64,000 nucleotides of DNA, taken from the NCBI GenBank assembly GCA_017311185.1, contig JAESUZ010000434.1, forward strand, positions 62,001 through 126,000, written 5' to 3'. Of the stretch, positions 33,830-43,700 are shown one piece after another. Each line of letters starts with the position of its first letter. Positions within the stretch are counted from its first letter, which is position 1. The DNA comes from Proteles cristata cristata (taxonomy: Eukaryota > Chordata > Mammalia > Carnivora > Hyaenidae). Made by a program: the position numbers and the translations under genes. Below the pieces are notes generated by a model, which was not told the origin of the DNA, did no database searches, and saw only the letters and a list, made by a program, of their open reading frames with translations.

Positions 33830-35472
33830 AGGCGGCGAGCGGCGGGCACACTCGCTCCCTCGCTCGGCGCACGGAGCAGCCTGTCCCCGAGCCGCGCCAG
33901 ACGAGCCAGCCGGGCGCCGTGCTCGGTCCGCTCGCCGCGCGGGAGAGAGCTGCCCGAGACAGAGCCAGCCCGCCGGCGCCGAGCTGCCGAGCGTCCGGCC
34001 CCGGAGACCCTGAGCGCGGCGCGGCGAGTCCCCGGCGGCGGCAGAAGGACCCGAGCGCCAGGAGAGGGCGGACGGGGGACAAGGAGGCTCCCGGGCGCGA
34101 CGAGGAGAGTCTCGGTGGAGAAGGCGGCGCGAGGACACCCGGGCCTCCTTGCCGCCGCAGCCGGGTCGCGGCGAGCAGCTCCTACGGGGAGTCCCGGCGG
34201 CCAGCCGCGGCCAGGGGAGGGAGCGCCGGCGGCCCCCGCGTTAGTGAGCAGCTTGCGCCCGGGAGGGCGAGAGCGCACGACCCGCCAGGGGCCCGCCGCC
34301 GCCGCCGCCGCCGCCGCGCCGCCCTCCCCCGCGCTGTCAGCCCCGCCGGGCGCAGCCGCCGCCGCAGCATCTTCTGCCCCTGCGCCCCCGCCAGCCCCGA
34401 GGAAGTCCCCGCCGAGGACCGGGGCCTCCGGGAGCGCAGGAGGAAAGACCAGACTACCCCCAACACGCAGATGCCGAGGATTGAAGCAGCCTAGCCAGAG
34501 CTTTCTGTGGATTAAAAACATATATACGATTTTTTTTTCCTTGGCAGAAGAAAAGGAAAGGAAGACCAGCGGGGCTCTGCAAGGAAAAAAGGGGGATGTA
34601 ACTCGTGGATGCGTTTTTTTTATTCCCCCACCCCTCAAACGTCTTGTTGTACTTTGTAAACATTTTCTTTTTTTAAACCCCAGCTCCAGCCGGACGCCCC
34701 CAGACCTCTGGGGGTGCGAGGAGGTGGTGTTCTTCATTTTGGGCTTTGCATATTTGGTTCTTAAGATTTTTTTTTTTTGAGAGCCTTCTTATTTCGCCAG
34801 ACATCTCATGCGGGGTGAAGTCCACTCGGCCCCCTCCTCCGAGTCTTCGTGTGCACGGAATTCGAGGAGATCCGGTTACTAAGGATATAGAGGAAAAAAA
34901 TAAATCGCGTGCCTGCCTTTTTTTTTTTTTAATTGCCTGTTTCTCCCCACCCCCAAATTAAGTTGCTTAGCAAGGGGGAGAGAGGCTTTTTCCTCCCTCC
35001 AGCAGCCCAGCCGAACGCCTTTCGTTTCTTGCCCCCGCGGATCTTCCATGTAGGAAGCCGAGGCTGGCGAGCCCGACACTCGGGAGCCGCTGCGGGGGGG
35101 CCTCTTTTTTGGGAGGCGCCGACCGGGGTAGGCTTCGCCGCCCCCAGGGAAGCGGCGGCCGCGTTCCTCCGGGGTGCGCCGGGGCCCGAGAGCCGCGCTC
35201 GGCGCGGGCCGCGCGGGGTGGGGCAGCCGGAGCGCAGGCCCCCGAGCCCCGGCGGGCGCCCCCGGGCCCCCGCGCGCGCCCCGGCCTCCGGGAGACTGGC
35301 GCATGCCACGGAGCGCCCCTCGGGCCGCCGCCGCTCCTGCCCGGGCCCCTGCTGCTGCTGCTGTCGCCTGCGCCTGCTGCCCCAACTCGGCGCCCGACTT
35401 CTTCATGGTGTGCGGAGGTCATGTTCGCTCCTTAGCCGGCAAACGACTTTTCTCCTCGCCTCCTCGCCCCGC
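33830..35472 (+). other. SMAD7: SMAD7 5' leader (5' UTR, start inferred)
   Basis: About 1.6 kb separates the SMAD-element promoter from the ATG. No splice pair stands out in it, so I read it as one long GC-rich 5' UTR continuous with exon 1. It contains a (GCC)n run at about 34296-34318, T-rich patches at 34530-34680 and 34769-34930, and several upstream ATGs listed separately. If transcription begins nearer the ATG, as in shorter human cDNA models, only the last few hundred bases are leader. Confidence 0.55.
34471..35435 (+). promoter_or_regulatory. SMAD7: Cluster of short upstream ORFs in the SMAD7 leader
   Basis: Six ATGs upstream of the SMAD7 start open very short frames. They are 34471-34494 (MPRIEAA), 34596-34601 (ATG directly followed by TAA), 34609-34659 (16 codons), 34808-34882 (24 codons), 35048-35053 (ATG directly followed by TAG) and 35421-35435 (MFAP). 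They are expected to lower and regulate ribosome arrival at the main ATG. Whether each is in the mature mRNA depends on the true transcription start. Confidence 0.6.
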
Positions 35473-35749
35473 ATGTTCAGGACCAAACGATCTGCGCTCG
35501 TCCGGCGTCTCTGGAGGAGCCGTGCGCCCGGCGGCGAGGACGAGGAGGAGGGCGCGGGGGGAGGCGGAGGAGGAGGCGAGCTGCGGGGAGAAGGGGCGAC
35601 GGACGGCCGGGCGCATGGGGCCGGTGGCGGCGGCGCGGGCAGGGCTGGCTGCTGCCTGGGCAAGGCGGTCCGAGGTGCCAAAGGTCACCACCACCCCCAC
35701 CCCCCAGCCACGGGCGCCGGCGCGGCCGGGGGCGCCGAGGCGGATCTGA
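35303..35749 (+). promoter_or_regulatory. Overlapping upstream ORF that runs across the SMAD7 start codon
   Basis: An ATG at 35303 opens a 148-codon frame, +1 relative to SMAD7, that continues past the SMAD7 ATG and stops at 35749. Ribosomes that start here could not reinitiate at SMAD7. The predicted product is Ala/Arg-rich with no recognised domain, so I read it as regulatory or as chance in GC-rich DNA. A second in-frame ATG lies at 35405 with G at +4. Confidence 0.45.
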
Positions 35750-36085
35750 AGGCGCTCACGCACTCGGTGCTCAAGAAACTGAAGGAACGGCAGTTGGAGC
35801 TGCTGCTCCAGGCCGTGGAGTCCCGCGGCGGTACGCGCACCGCGTGCCTCCTGCTGCCCGGCCGCCTGGACTGCAGGCTGGGCCTGGGGGCGCCCGCCGG
35901 TTCGCAGCCGGCGCAGCCGCCCGCGTCCTACTCGCTCCCCCTCCTGCTGTGCAAAGTGTTCAGGTGGCCGGATCTCAGGCATTCCTCGGAAGTCAAGAGG
36001 CTGTGTTGCTGTGAATCTTACGGGAAGATCAACCCCGAGCTGGTGTGCTGCAACCCCCATCACCTTAGCCGACTCTGCGAACTAG
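35473..36085 (+). CDS. SMAD7: SMAD7 exon 1, coding part
   Basis: This exon encodes residues 1-204 and the first base of codon 205: the Gly-rich N-terminus, the K64/K70 region, a His-rich stretch and the whole MH1-like domain with the Cys-rich segment RLCCCESYGK. The donor is CTAG|GTAAGA. The start context is weak: C at -3 and T at +4. The reading frame is open upstream of the ATG back to at least 34933 with no in-frame stop. An ATG further upstream in the same frame is cut off by its own stop, so it cannot extend this protein. Confidence 0.97.
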
Positions 36086-36163
36086 GTAAGAAGTTGTTCT
36101 GCGCCCACTCTCTTGCCTCCTCCCCCTGGCGCTCAAGTGGTAAGAGAACCCCCACTCCCCCGG

Positions 36164-36201
<38 letters not shown>

Positions 36202-37201
36202 CACCATTCTGGAGGGAGGGGGTGTACATCCCCTCTTGGGAAGAGCCTCTGGGGACAAAAGTAGAGACAGGACAAGGGGAATCTGCAAGGGCATTCCCTG
36301 GGGGTTCCCTTCCAGGTTTTTTTTCTTCTGCTGCCCCGAGGTGGGCTGTGGGCGCAGCTCGTGCGCGCACTCCACGGACACGCGGTTAAAAATTAAATGC
36401 CTTCATTTCCACCTCAGCTAGGCGGTGCACAGAGAAGTGGGGGTCACGCCTCTCCTGAACCCGGAAAAGCGTTGAGGTGTGTGGCCGAGTTGGATTCGGT
36501 CCAAGCCCGCCAAGGAAGGTTGGAAGAAGCGAGTTGTAGAGGCTGGAAAGTCTCTGCTCCTTTAGTAAACAAGAAGAGTCAGTCGGGATACTCCTGGGCC
36601 GCACAGGTCTGGGGTCTTGGGGCAAAGAGGGCTGGGATGCGAGGCCGAACTGAGTATCTGCACTTAAGTCAGCTAGCTACTCAGGATGGAAAAGAGCAAG
36701 CCATGAGAAGTTGGGTGTCCCCAACTTTTCCTTTTCTTTCAGTACAGTAAAGCACAGAGTTGACCACAGGATGGTCTTTCCCCAGCGCCTCCGTACCTTT
36801 GCTGCCCCTTATCTCGCCAGGGTTTCGCCTCTGAGACCCCAGCCTCCCTCTTTTTATACTCCCAGCCTCCTCTGTTGCTTCCCGTTTCTCCACGTCTCTG
36901 TGCAACGCGGGGGATGTACCTTTGGCGCCCACAGGTCCGCCCAAGTTCACGGCGCACTTGGGGCGCGCCCCCCGGGTGGGCTGGGAATGGGGATCCCGAG
37001 TTTCTGCGCGGGTGTGCAGCGGCGTGGCGGGAGGAGGGGGGCGGGCGGGGTGAACTGCACCCCGGGGAGGGGCGGGCTGGGGCGGGGGCTGCGGGAGCGG
37101 GTTCTGAAGTTCGGGGACGGGGAGGGGGCTTTGTTGCTCCCCGCCCCGTGAACTGTGAAGTGCGCGGCCCGAACCGGTGGTTTCCAGCGGGGCCGGCGGA
37201 G

Positions 37202-37233
<32 letters not shown>

Positions 37234-37685
37234 CGGCTGCAGACGTGAAGGAGCTGAGCGCCGAGGCTGGCGCCAGGCGGCCTCTTTTGTTTATCTGACA
37301 GCTAAATATCAAGGCAATCACCGCCTCGCGGCCCTGCCTCCAACCCCCACAGCTAAGACAAACAGTTGGGCTAAAAGAATGTCTCTGTTATCATAAGTTT
37401 CTATCTCTTTTTCTCATGGCTCGGCCTTTATTTTCTCTTACTTTTTTAATTCCAGAGTCTCCCCCTCCTCCTTACTCCAGATACCCGATGGATTTTCTCA
37501 AACCAACTGGTGAGTGGATGATTTTAAAAATACCCTTCTCTCAAGTTAGAAATGGAGCCTCTAGAACGCGGATTTTTCTGTCTAGGCAGCGGCTTTGGGA
37601 AGGCGCTGGGCTTGCCCCGAGGTGCTTCTGGGTTTCCTCTGATGGAAGTTTGGTGGATTTTTCTGTTTTTGTTGTGGCTGGAGAG

Positions 37686-37726
<41 letters not shown>

Positions 37727-40700
37727 TGTGTGTCTGTGTGTGTGTGTTGTATAAATCTATCTACTCTGATTTTCTTTTTTGCAAAGATGTTCCTAGATAA
37801 GCATTATGTTTAGTTCCTTTCTTGTGTATTTTCACTCCGTAACCAAAATTGGCTCAGCTTTAACACGTGGAATTTGATCCACGAAGAAGTGCCTTGAGAG
37901 CCAAATAGGACAGGATGATCGGAGAATCCAGAGAGTTTTGTGAGTGCCAGGAGAATCGGTGAGAAGAATGGATAATTTGATGAGTGGGAAGACGGTTTCA
38001 AAGGTGCAGAGAAGGTCGTGGTTTGAAGTAAGAGGTTAGAACATCAAGAAGTGAAGGCGACCGCATCCTGCTGGGTGCTCTGTGCTTACAACCCCTGGAA
38101 GTCAGCTCTGTCCCAGTGTTTCTCAGAATTCGTGCTGGGGACTATGCAAGTTTTTAGCATAACTCTGCCTGCCTGTTGCTTTGTCACTAGATGGCCGGGG
38201 GCCAGAGCACAAGCCCATTTGAAACTGGCACCAGCCCTGTTGCGGTTGTGTATGTTCAGCTTCTGGCTGGCTGTGCAGGGGCTCACCCTATGGAGTTAAC
38301 AGTGCCAAGGGGCAGAGGGGGCAGCTAAACAGGGTTCGGGAACGCCTCCAGGGATGGGCCCCAGTGCCCCAGAGCTCCTTAAACAGCGGGAGATGCACTA
38401 GCTGAAAAGTACCGGATGGGAACTTGGATCTTCAGGCCTGTATCCTGATGCCTGAAAAATGCAACCCTTGTGACGTTTTTAGTTTGCCAGGGTTCTGGAA
38501 GAAGGAGAAGTGAAGGGTTGGGCCCCATTTCTGCTTTGGAATGCCACAAGTCCTTCCGCCTCATGAGTTTTGGCTGTTGGGCCTTTCCCCCCACTAATTA
38601 AAAGTTCTGCTGGGGCGTTGTCATAAATTAAATACTTTAATGAACGGTGTAACCAAAGCCCGTGTTCTGCAGCCAGCCCCCCCGGGACTCCACCGCTCCC
38701 TGAAGTTGGGAGGCGTTGCTGCCTGCCTGGTGCCTATCTAATAAGTGGCCTGCAAAGCATGTGATATTTTGCTTTCGATTTACAAAACACCAGATAAATG
38801 GTCATTAATGAGGAGATAACTGGCTCTCTGTATTTGTAACAAATGTTAACTGAAGTTAACCAAGCTCTGTTTTCTCAAAGAATGTAACTTGACTGGGCTT
38901 TTTGAAAAATTTTTTAATGTTTTATTTATTTCTGAGAGAGAGAGAGAGAGAGCGCGCGAGAGAGGCAGCGTGAGCAGGGGAGGGTCAGAGAGAGAAGGAG
39001 ACACAGAATCTGAAGCAGGCTCCAAGCTCTGAGCTAGCTGTCAGCACAGAGCCTGATGCGGGGCTCAAACCCACAAATGGTGAGATCATGAGCTGAGCCG
39101 AAGTCGGACGCTTAACCGACTGAGCCACCCAGGCTCTCCATGACTGGGCTTTTTGGCTTCAAGACCCAGAATTCTTTCATGAGGTTTCTTCTATAAGGGA
39201 CTGGGCCATCTCTGTCTTGATTTTTGTTTTTCCTTCTGTAGCCTTCAAATCTGTAGGGATTTCTTAAAAGAGAGGAAGACCAGTCACCTTGGGCCCAGGA
39301 ATAAAGATTGCTAGGGGTAAAGAAGTGCTCCCAGAAACTTCCTAAAACCATAGAACAGGAGGGTCACAATTCTCGTGGGTTTCCCCGCAGAGATACCAGG
39401 ATAAATCTGTTCGCGGGATTCAGGCAGTCCTTCTGCCAGGGCCAGGACCTCATTTGCAGTGAGTGGAGTGATATATTTATTCATTAGCAAGTGTTGACAT
39501 TAGGTAGCAAAATGTGTGTAAACAGAGAAGCCACAAAGACAGGAATGTGCCATTTCCAAGGGGGAGAAAAGTTTTCCAGATCAGCCAATAGGAAGTGATT
39601 AACCTGCCAGTCGGAAACTCAAACAGCTGGTTACTCACCCAAAATGTTTTGTTTAAAACAAAACAAGAAAGGGAATGAAAAAAGGCGCTGTCGTGTGAGG
39701 ACACGAGGTGGTAACAGGCGATGCCCCCGTGGAAGGAGCTGTCCCGACTCACTGGAGGCGAGCCAGGTCTGGGAACAGTGGGGCTGGGGACGGGTCTGGG
39801 GCCGGTTTTGCCGGCTGCTGGGGCCGTTGAGATCACACACACAGATGGGATGCTGCCCCCGCTTTTCATCTTCATCTTGCGCATGGGAGGGGAGAGTAAT
39901 TGGCTGGGGAGTTTAGATCAGCTGCTTGCTTTCTTGAGTGCCTGAGCCCCGGGTTGAAGTTTTGGTCTGGGGTGACTAGGTGAGAACCAGGAGCCAGGTT
40001 TTACAACGCACAGCTGTTAACATCTTACCCAGTTGCACAATGAAGGGAATCCCTTCTGTGAAGTCTCCAGCTTGGAAAGAGGTGGTGGGAAGGGACCTGG
40101 GTGCCCAGTGGCCCCAAACTAGTAGGATCTTGCGGGAAGGGGTTAAACATACCTGAAGCTAGGAGCAAGGTGGCTGTGACTTGTGACTGTCTGAAGTCGA
40201 GAAGGCTCTCTCCCCTTCCACAAGGGATAGGAACATTTCTGTTTGAAGGTAGAACTTATTTTGTGGAGGGGGACGATGCAGAGCGGTTGTTCTGTGGGCT
40301 CTGCTTCCCTTGTCCTCTGCATCCAATGGTGTGGAAGGCTTCCCAGAATGGCTGGTGTTGAGGGTGTTTCTGGGAACACCAGATTTGCTTAGGCCCAGGA
40401 ACCCAGGTGACCAGCACCCATTTTGTGGCTCAGGCCTCCAAGCATAGTTGAGTAGTCTGGGATCTAGCCTTGCTTTTACCTCTTAACTCACACTCACGTC
40501 TCTTAACTTTTCTGGACCTCTGTAAATCTAGATGATCAGAGAGTTAAGAGTTAGGTGATTCATTCATTTGTTCATTTATTGGTTCGTTCATTCATTCTAC
40601 AGGCCTAACGATGTGCCTGCCTGAAAATGTGAATGATTCCCATGCAGTGGATTGTACTGTAACCATGGGAGCTGTGGATTGGGGCAGAGGTGGGACGTTG

Positions 40701-43700
40701 AGGGTGTGATTGGGGAGCGAGGCTGGGGCTCCTCTGGCCCTGGTAGCAGTTGGGAGGTGGTGTGATGCTCAGAAGTATGTGGACGAGACTGTCTGGGGCT
40801 CTCCTGGAACCATTCTCTTGGTGAGAGAAATAGAATCCCCAGCCGTCTCCCTTGTGCCCCCTTGTACAGCTCATTCCTGACTGGTCCCCAGGCTTGTGTC
40901 TTCAAGGACTAACTTTTTCTCCCAGAGAACCCAGCACTTTACTGGGTGCTTGGTAATGTCATAATGATGGATAAGAGCCAGGAATGGCCTAGAGCCTAGA
41001 GTGTGCAGCCTGGGCTCTGGAGAGCAGGTGACACAGACCGAGGCTGAGACACTGCCTTTGGAGGTCTCTCTGTGGGTGAGGGCTGTGGGGGTGTGGCCTC
41101 TTTGACCTTTACTATCCTTGCAGTAGCTTGAGGAGGCCACCTGCAGGGAAGAGTGAGGACTTGGGATGAGCCCTCAGCTCTTGCTCACGGCCTAGCTTGC
41201 TGGGTGGCCCCCTGGGCTAGTCAGTGACGCCTCAGTTTACCTAGGTGCGGGTCCAACAGGTATACTTTGCTACTTCACAGAGGTGGTGGGGAGGCCTAAT
41301 TAATGTTTGTAAATCCCTCACGAGATCAAAGGCTCTGCAGAAGGGCAGAGCACCATTTCATAAAAACGCTTGTGGTTGCCGGAGCTGGCTTACCTTTGAT
41401 CTGAGACAGGCTGACACCTTGAATGTGGTCCCAGCTCTGCCCTGAGATGCCAGGCTCTTCCTTTGAAACCCACTTCGCCCCTGGGATTCAGCCAGCCAAA
41501 GTCGGAGGAAGGCGGGGGGCACTGGCCGTGGATACGTCCTCCTGTTTAATGTGGGGGTGTCTTCCGCCTGTTGGGTAGGTGAAACCTATCTCTCGAACAT
41601 GGTGAAGGCCATCAAAGTAGTTTAGAAAGTGCAGGGTATACACCATTTAACAAGCAGCTCAGTTTCCTGCTCCCCCATTGTTTTCCATTTGATTAAGTGT
41701 ATCCTGTAAAACTGTATATTCCTGTTAGGAATTACACTTTATCCTGATAAAATGAGATTACACACACAGTCTTTTCTCTCTTGCCCTGCCCATGGCCGCC
41801 ACTCCTCGCCTCTGCTTCCCCTGCCTCCCCGCTCTAGAATTCCTGAAAAGTTGTTCTTTAGAGAGAGAGAGAATCTCCGAGTTGGAGGGGTAAGCCGCAG
41901 AAACCCAGACATGGTTCGGGGGCCCAGGGTAGGCCATGCTCAGCCCCCCTCCTCCTTTTATTGGGGAATGAAGGCTGCTGCTAGGCTACTAAATAAAGGA
42001 ATTCAAATGTACTACTTGCCTCTGGGCTTCTCTTTCCATTTGGCTTCCTATTTGCCAGCGTGGCCAAGTGGTTCCAATGTGAAACTGGTAGAACACACCC
42101 CAGGTTCATCCTGCTGGTGACCTGGGGTGGTTGAGGGACTGAAATTGAACCGTCTAACCTAGTGTGCTTGTGGTGGAGCCGGGAAGCCCCTTTCTAGAGC
42201 TGGCCTCTCTCTGTGGCCCTCTGTATGTAAGTTTGGCCTTGGCAGTGACGCATGATGAGCTTTCAGGGTCGTGTGTATTTTTGTTTCATGGGGCTAATGC
42301 GTTGTGATTCATGGGCATTAGTTTTTGGTGTAATTGCTTGGAGGGACGTTGTCGAGTCTGTTTCTCAGCTGGAATTGTCATTAGCCTCCTTAGCGTTTAG
42401 GTCACCGTGCTAAGCACCCGAGGGTGACAAAGATGTTGGAAAGAAGCTTATAGGCTAGTTGGGGCAGACAGGATCTGAAGGTAAGAGATGAGCAAAGTCG
42501 GCAGAAGGGGACTCCAAGTGCTGGATGCCAGAAAGATTTTATAGGAACCGAGAGCGGGGAGCCTTGCAGGTCTGCGGCTGCCCGGGATGGTTTCCAGAGG
42601 TGAGGAGTTTGGACCAGGCCTAGAAGGAGGTCGAACATTTCCCCTTCGGCCGGGAGCCTTGCTGACAGTGTTCTCTGTCCTGATGTGCCAGTGGCTTCCA
42701 TAGATATGTATGTGAATAAGATTCATTGGGTTTTTTAAAATTTTATTTTAATTCCATTTTTTTCCATGTTTATTTATCTTGAGAGAGAGACAGAGCATGA
42801 GCAGGGGAGGGGCAGGGGGGCGGGGGAGAGAGAATCCCAAGCAGGCTCCATGCTGCCGGGGCAGAGCCCGACGCGGGGCTTGATCCCACCAACCTCCAGA
42901 TCATGACCTGAGCCGAAATAAGAGCCGGAGGCTTAACTGACTGAGTCACCCAGGCGCCCCACCATTGGGCTGTTCTGAGATTTGTATGCCTCATTATACT
43001 TCTTATACGTTAGTTAAAAAGCAAAAGAAGTCCCTTCAGCCAAGGGCACTCTTGAGAAAGTCCTAAAGAACCGGGAAGGCTAACAGATGAGGGATAGACT
43101 TGTCTATGGGAGAGGCAAAGAAGTCACTGGGGCCACGTGACAAGGCTTCCCCTTTGATTGTTCTCTGGGAGAAATGGTAGGGACACAGCACTGGGGGTTG
43201 AGAGCAGAGCCCAGGCTTCCTTTGACCTTGGGAACTACCAGGTTTCCTCAATGGGGGACTTGCAATAAAAGAGAAATTCCAGCCAGTCTGTGATCGAGCC
43301 TGACTTGACTAATGATTAACTGGCTGCCCAGAGCCCAGACCGGTGACAAGGTGCTGTGGTCTGTCTTCTGATGGGCAGCGAAGCCTGAGCAGACCATTAA
43401 TAATCAGCATCGCGGCGGGGAGTCAGCTGTTTGGAATGTGTGGTTTCTCTTTAATGCTGTTTAGAATGTGCTTAAAAATTAATCTTGGTGTTTTTATTTA
43501 TTTATTTGTGTATTTATTTATTTCTGTCTCCTTTTCAAATCCACAGCAGACTGTCCAGATGCTGTGCCTTCCTCCGCTGAAACAGGGGGAACGAATTATC
43601 TGGCCCCTGGGGGGCTTTCAGGTGAGACATTTTCTCTTATTTTCCTGGCAGTTTCAAAACCTCTTGAAATGACTGGAGACTAGGGGAATGGGGGTGGCCT

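Larger units (their letters stand above)
32850..37260. promoter_or_regulatory. SMAD7: SMAD7 CpG island and promoter region
   Basis: The DNA is GC- and CpG-rich from about 32850 to the CGG-rich stretch of intron 1 near 37240, with AT-rich breaks around 34500-34930 and 36150-36900. It contains no SINE or LINE. GC boxes (GGGGCGGGG type) cluster at 33733-33742, 33765-33775 and 33803-33817, just before the inferred start. No TATA box is evident, as expected for a CpG-island promoter. Confidence 0.85.
36086..37455 (+). other. SMAD7: SMAD7 intron 1 (phase 1)
   Basis: The intron is GT-AG and 1370 nt long. It holds a (GT)n run at 36168-36200, GC-rich DNA at 36940-37270 with a (CGG)n run near 37204-37240, and no interspersed repeats. 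The 3' end has a long pyrimidine tract. Confidence 0.95.
37510..43546 (+). other. SMAD7: SMAD7 intron 2 (phase 1)
   Basis: The intron is GT-AG and 6037 nt long. It contains a (GT)n microsatellite near its 5' end, two antisense CAN-SINEs and otherwise unique sequence. Motif-dense unique blocks at about 38600-38890 and 43300-43500 look like possible regulatory DNA. No coding exon is recognisable. Confidence 0.93.

Noticed and set aside
33649..34737. A 362-codon antisense frame over the SMAD7 leader as a possible antisense gene
   Set aside because: Low-complexity Ala/Pro/Arg product, no splice or promoter evidence on the minus strand.
33292..34780. Long open frames on both strands across the SMAD7 promoter and leader (up to 400 codons)
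   Set aside because: They are Arg/Pro/Gly/Ala-rich, overlap on both strands, carry no domains and arise from stop-poor GC-rich DNA.
34933..36264. A 443-codon frame read as one longer SMAD7 protein
   Set aside because: It starts at a TTG in the leader and runs past the exon 1 donor into intron 1. The supported protein begins at 35473 and is spliced at 36085.
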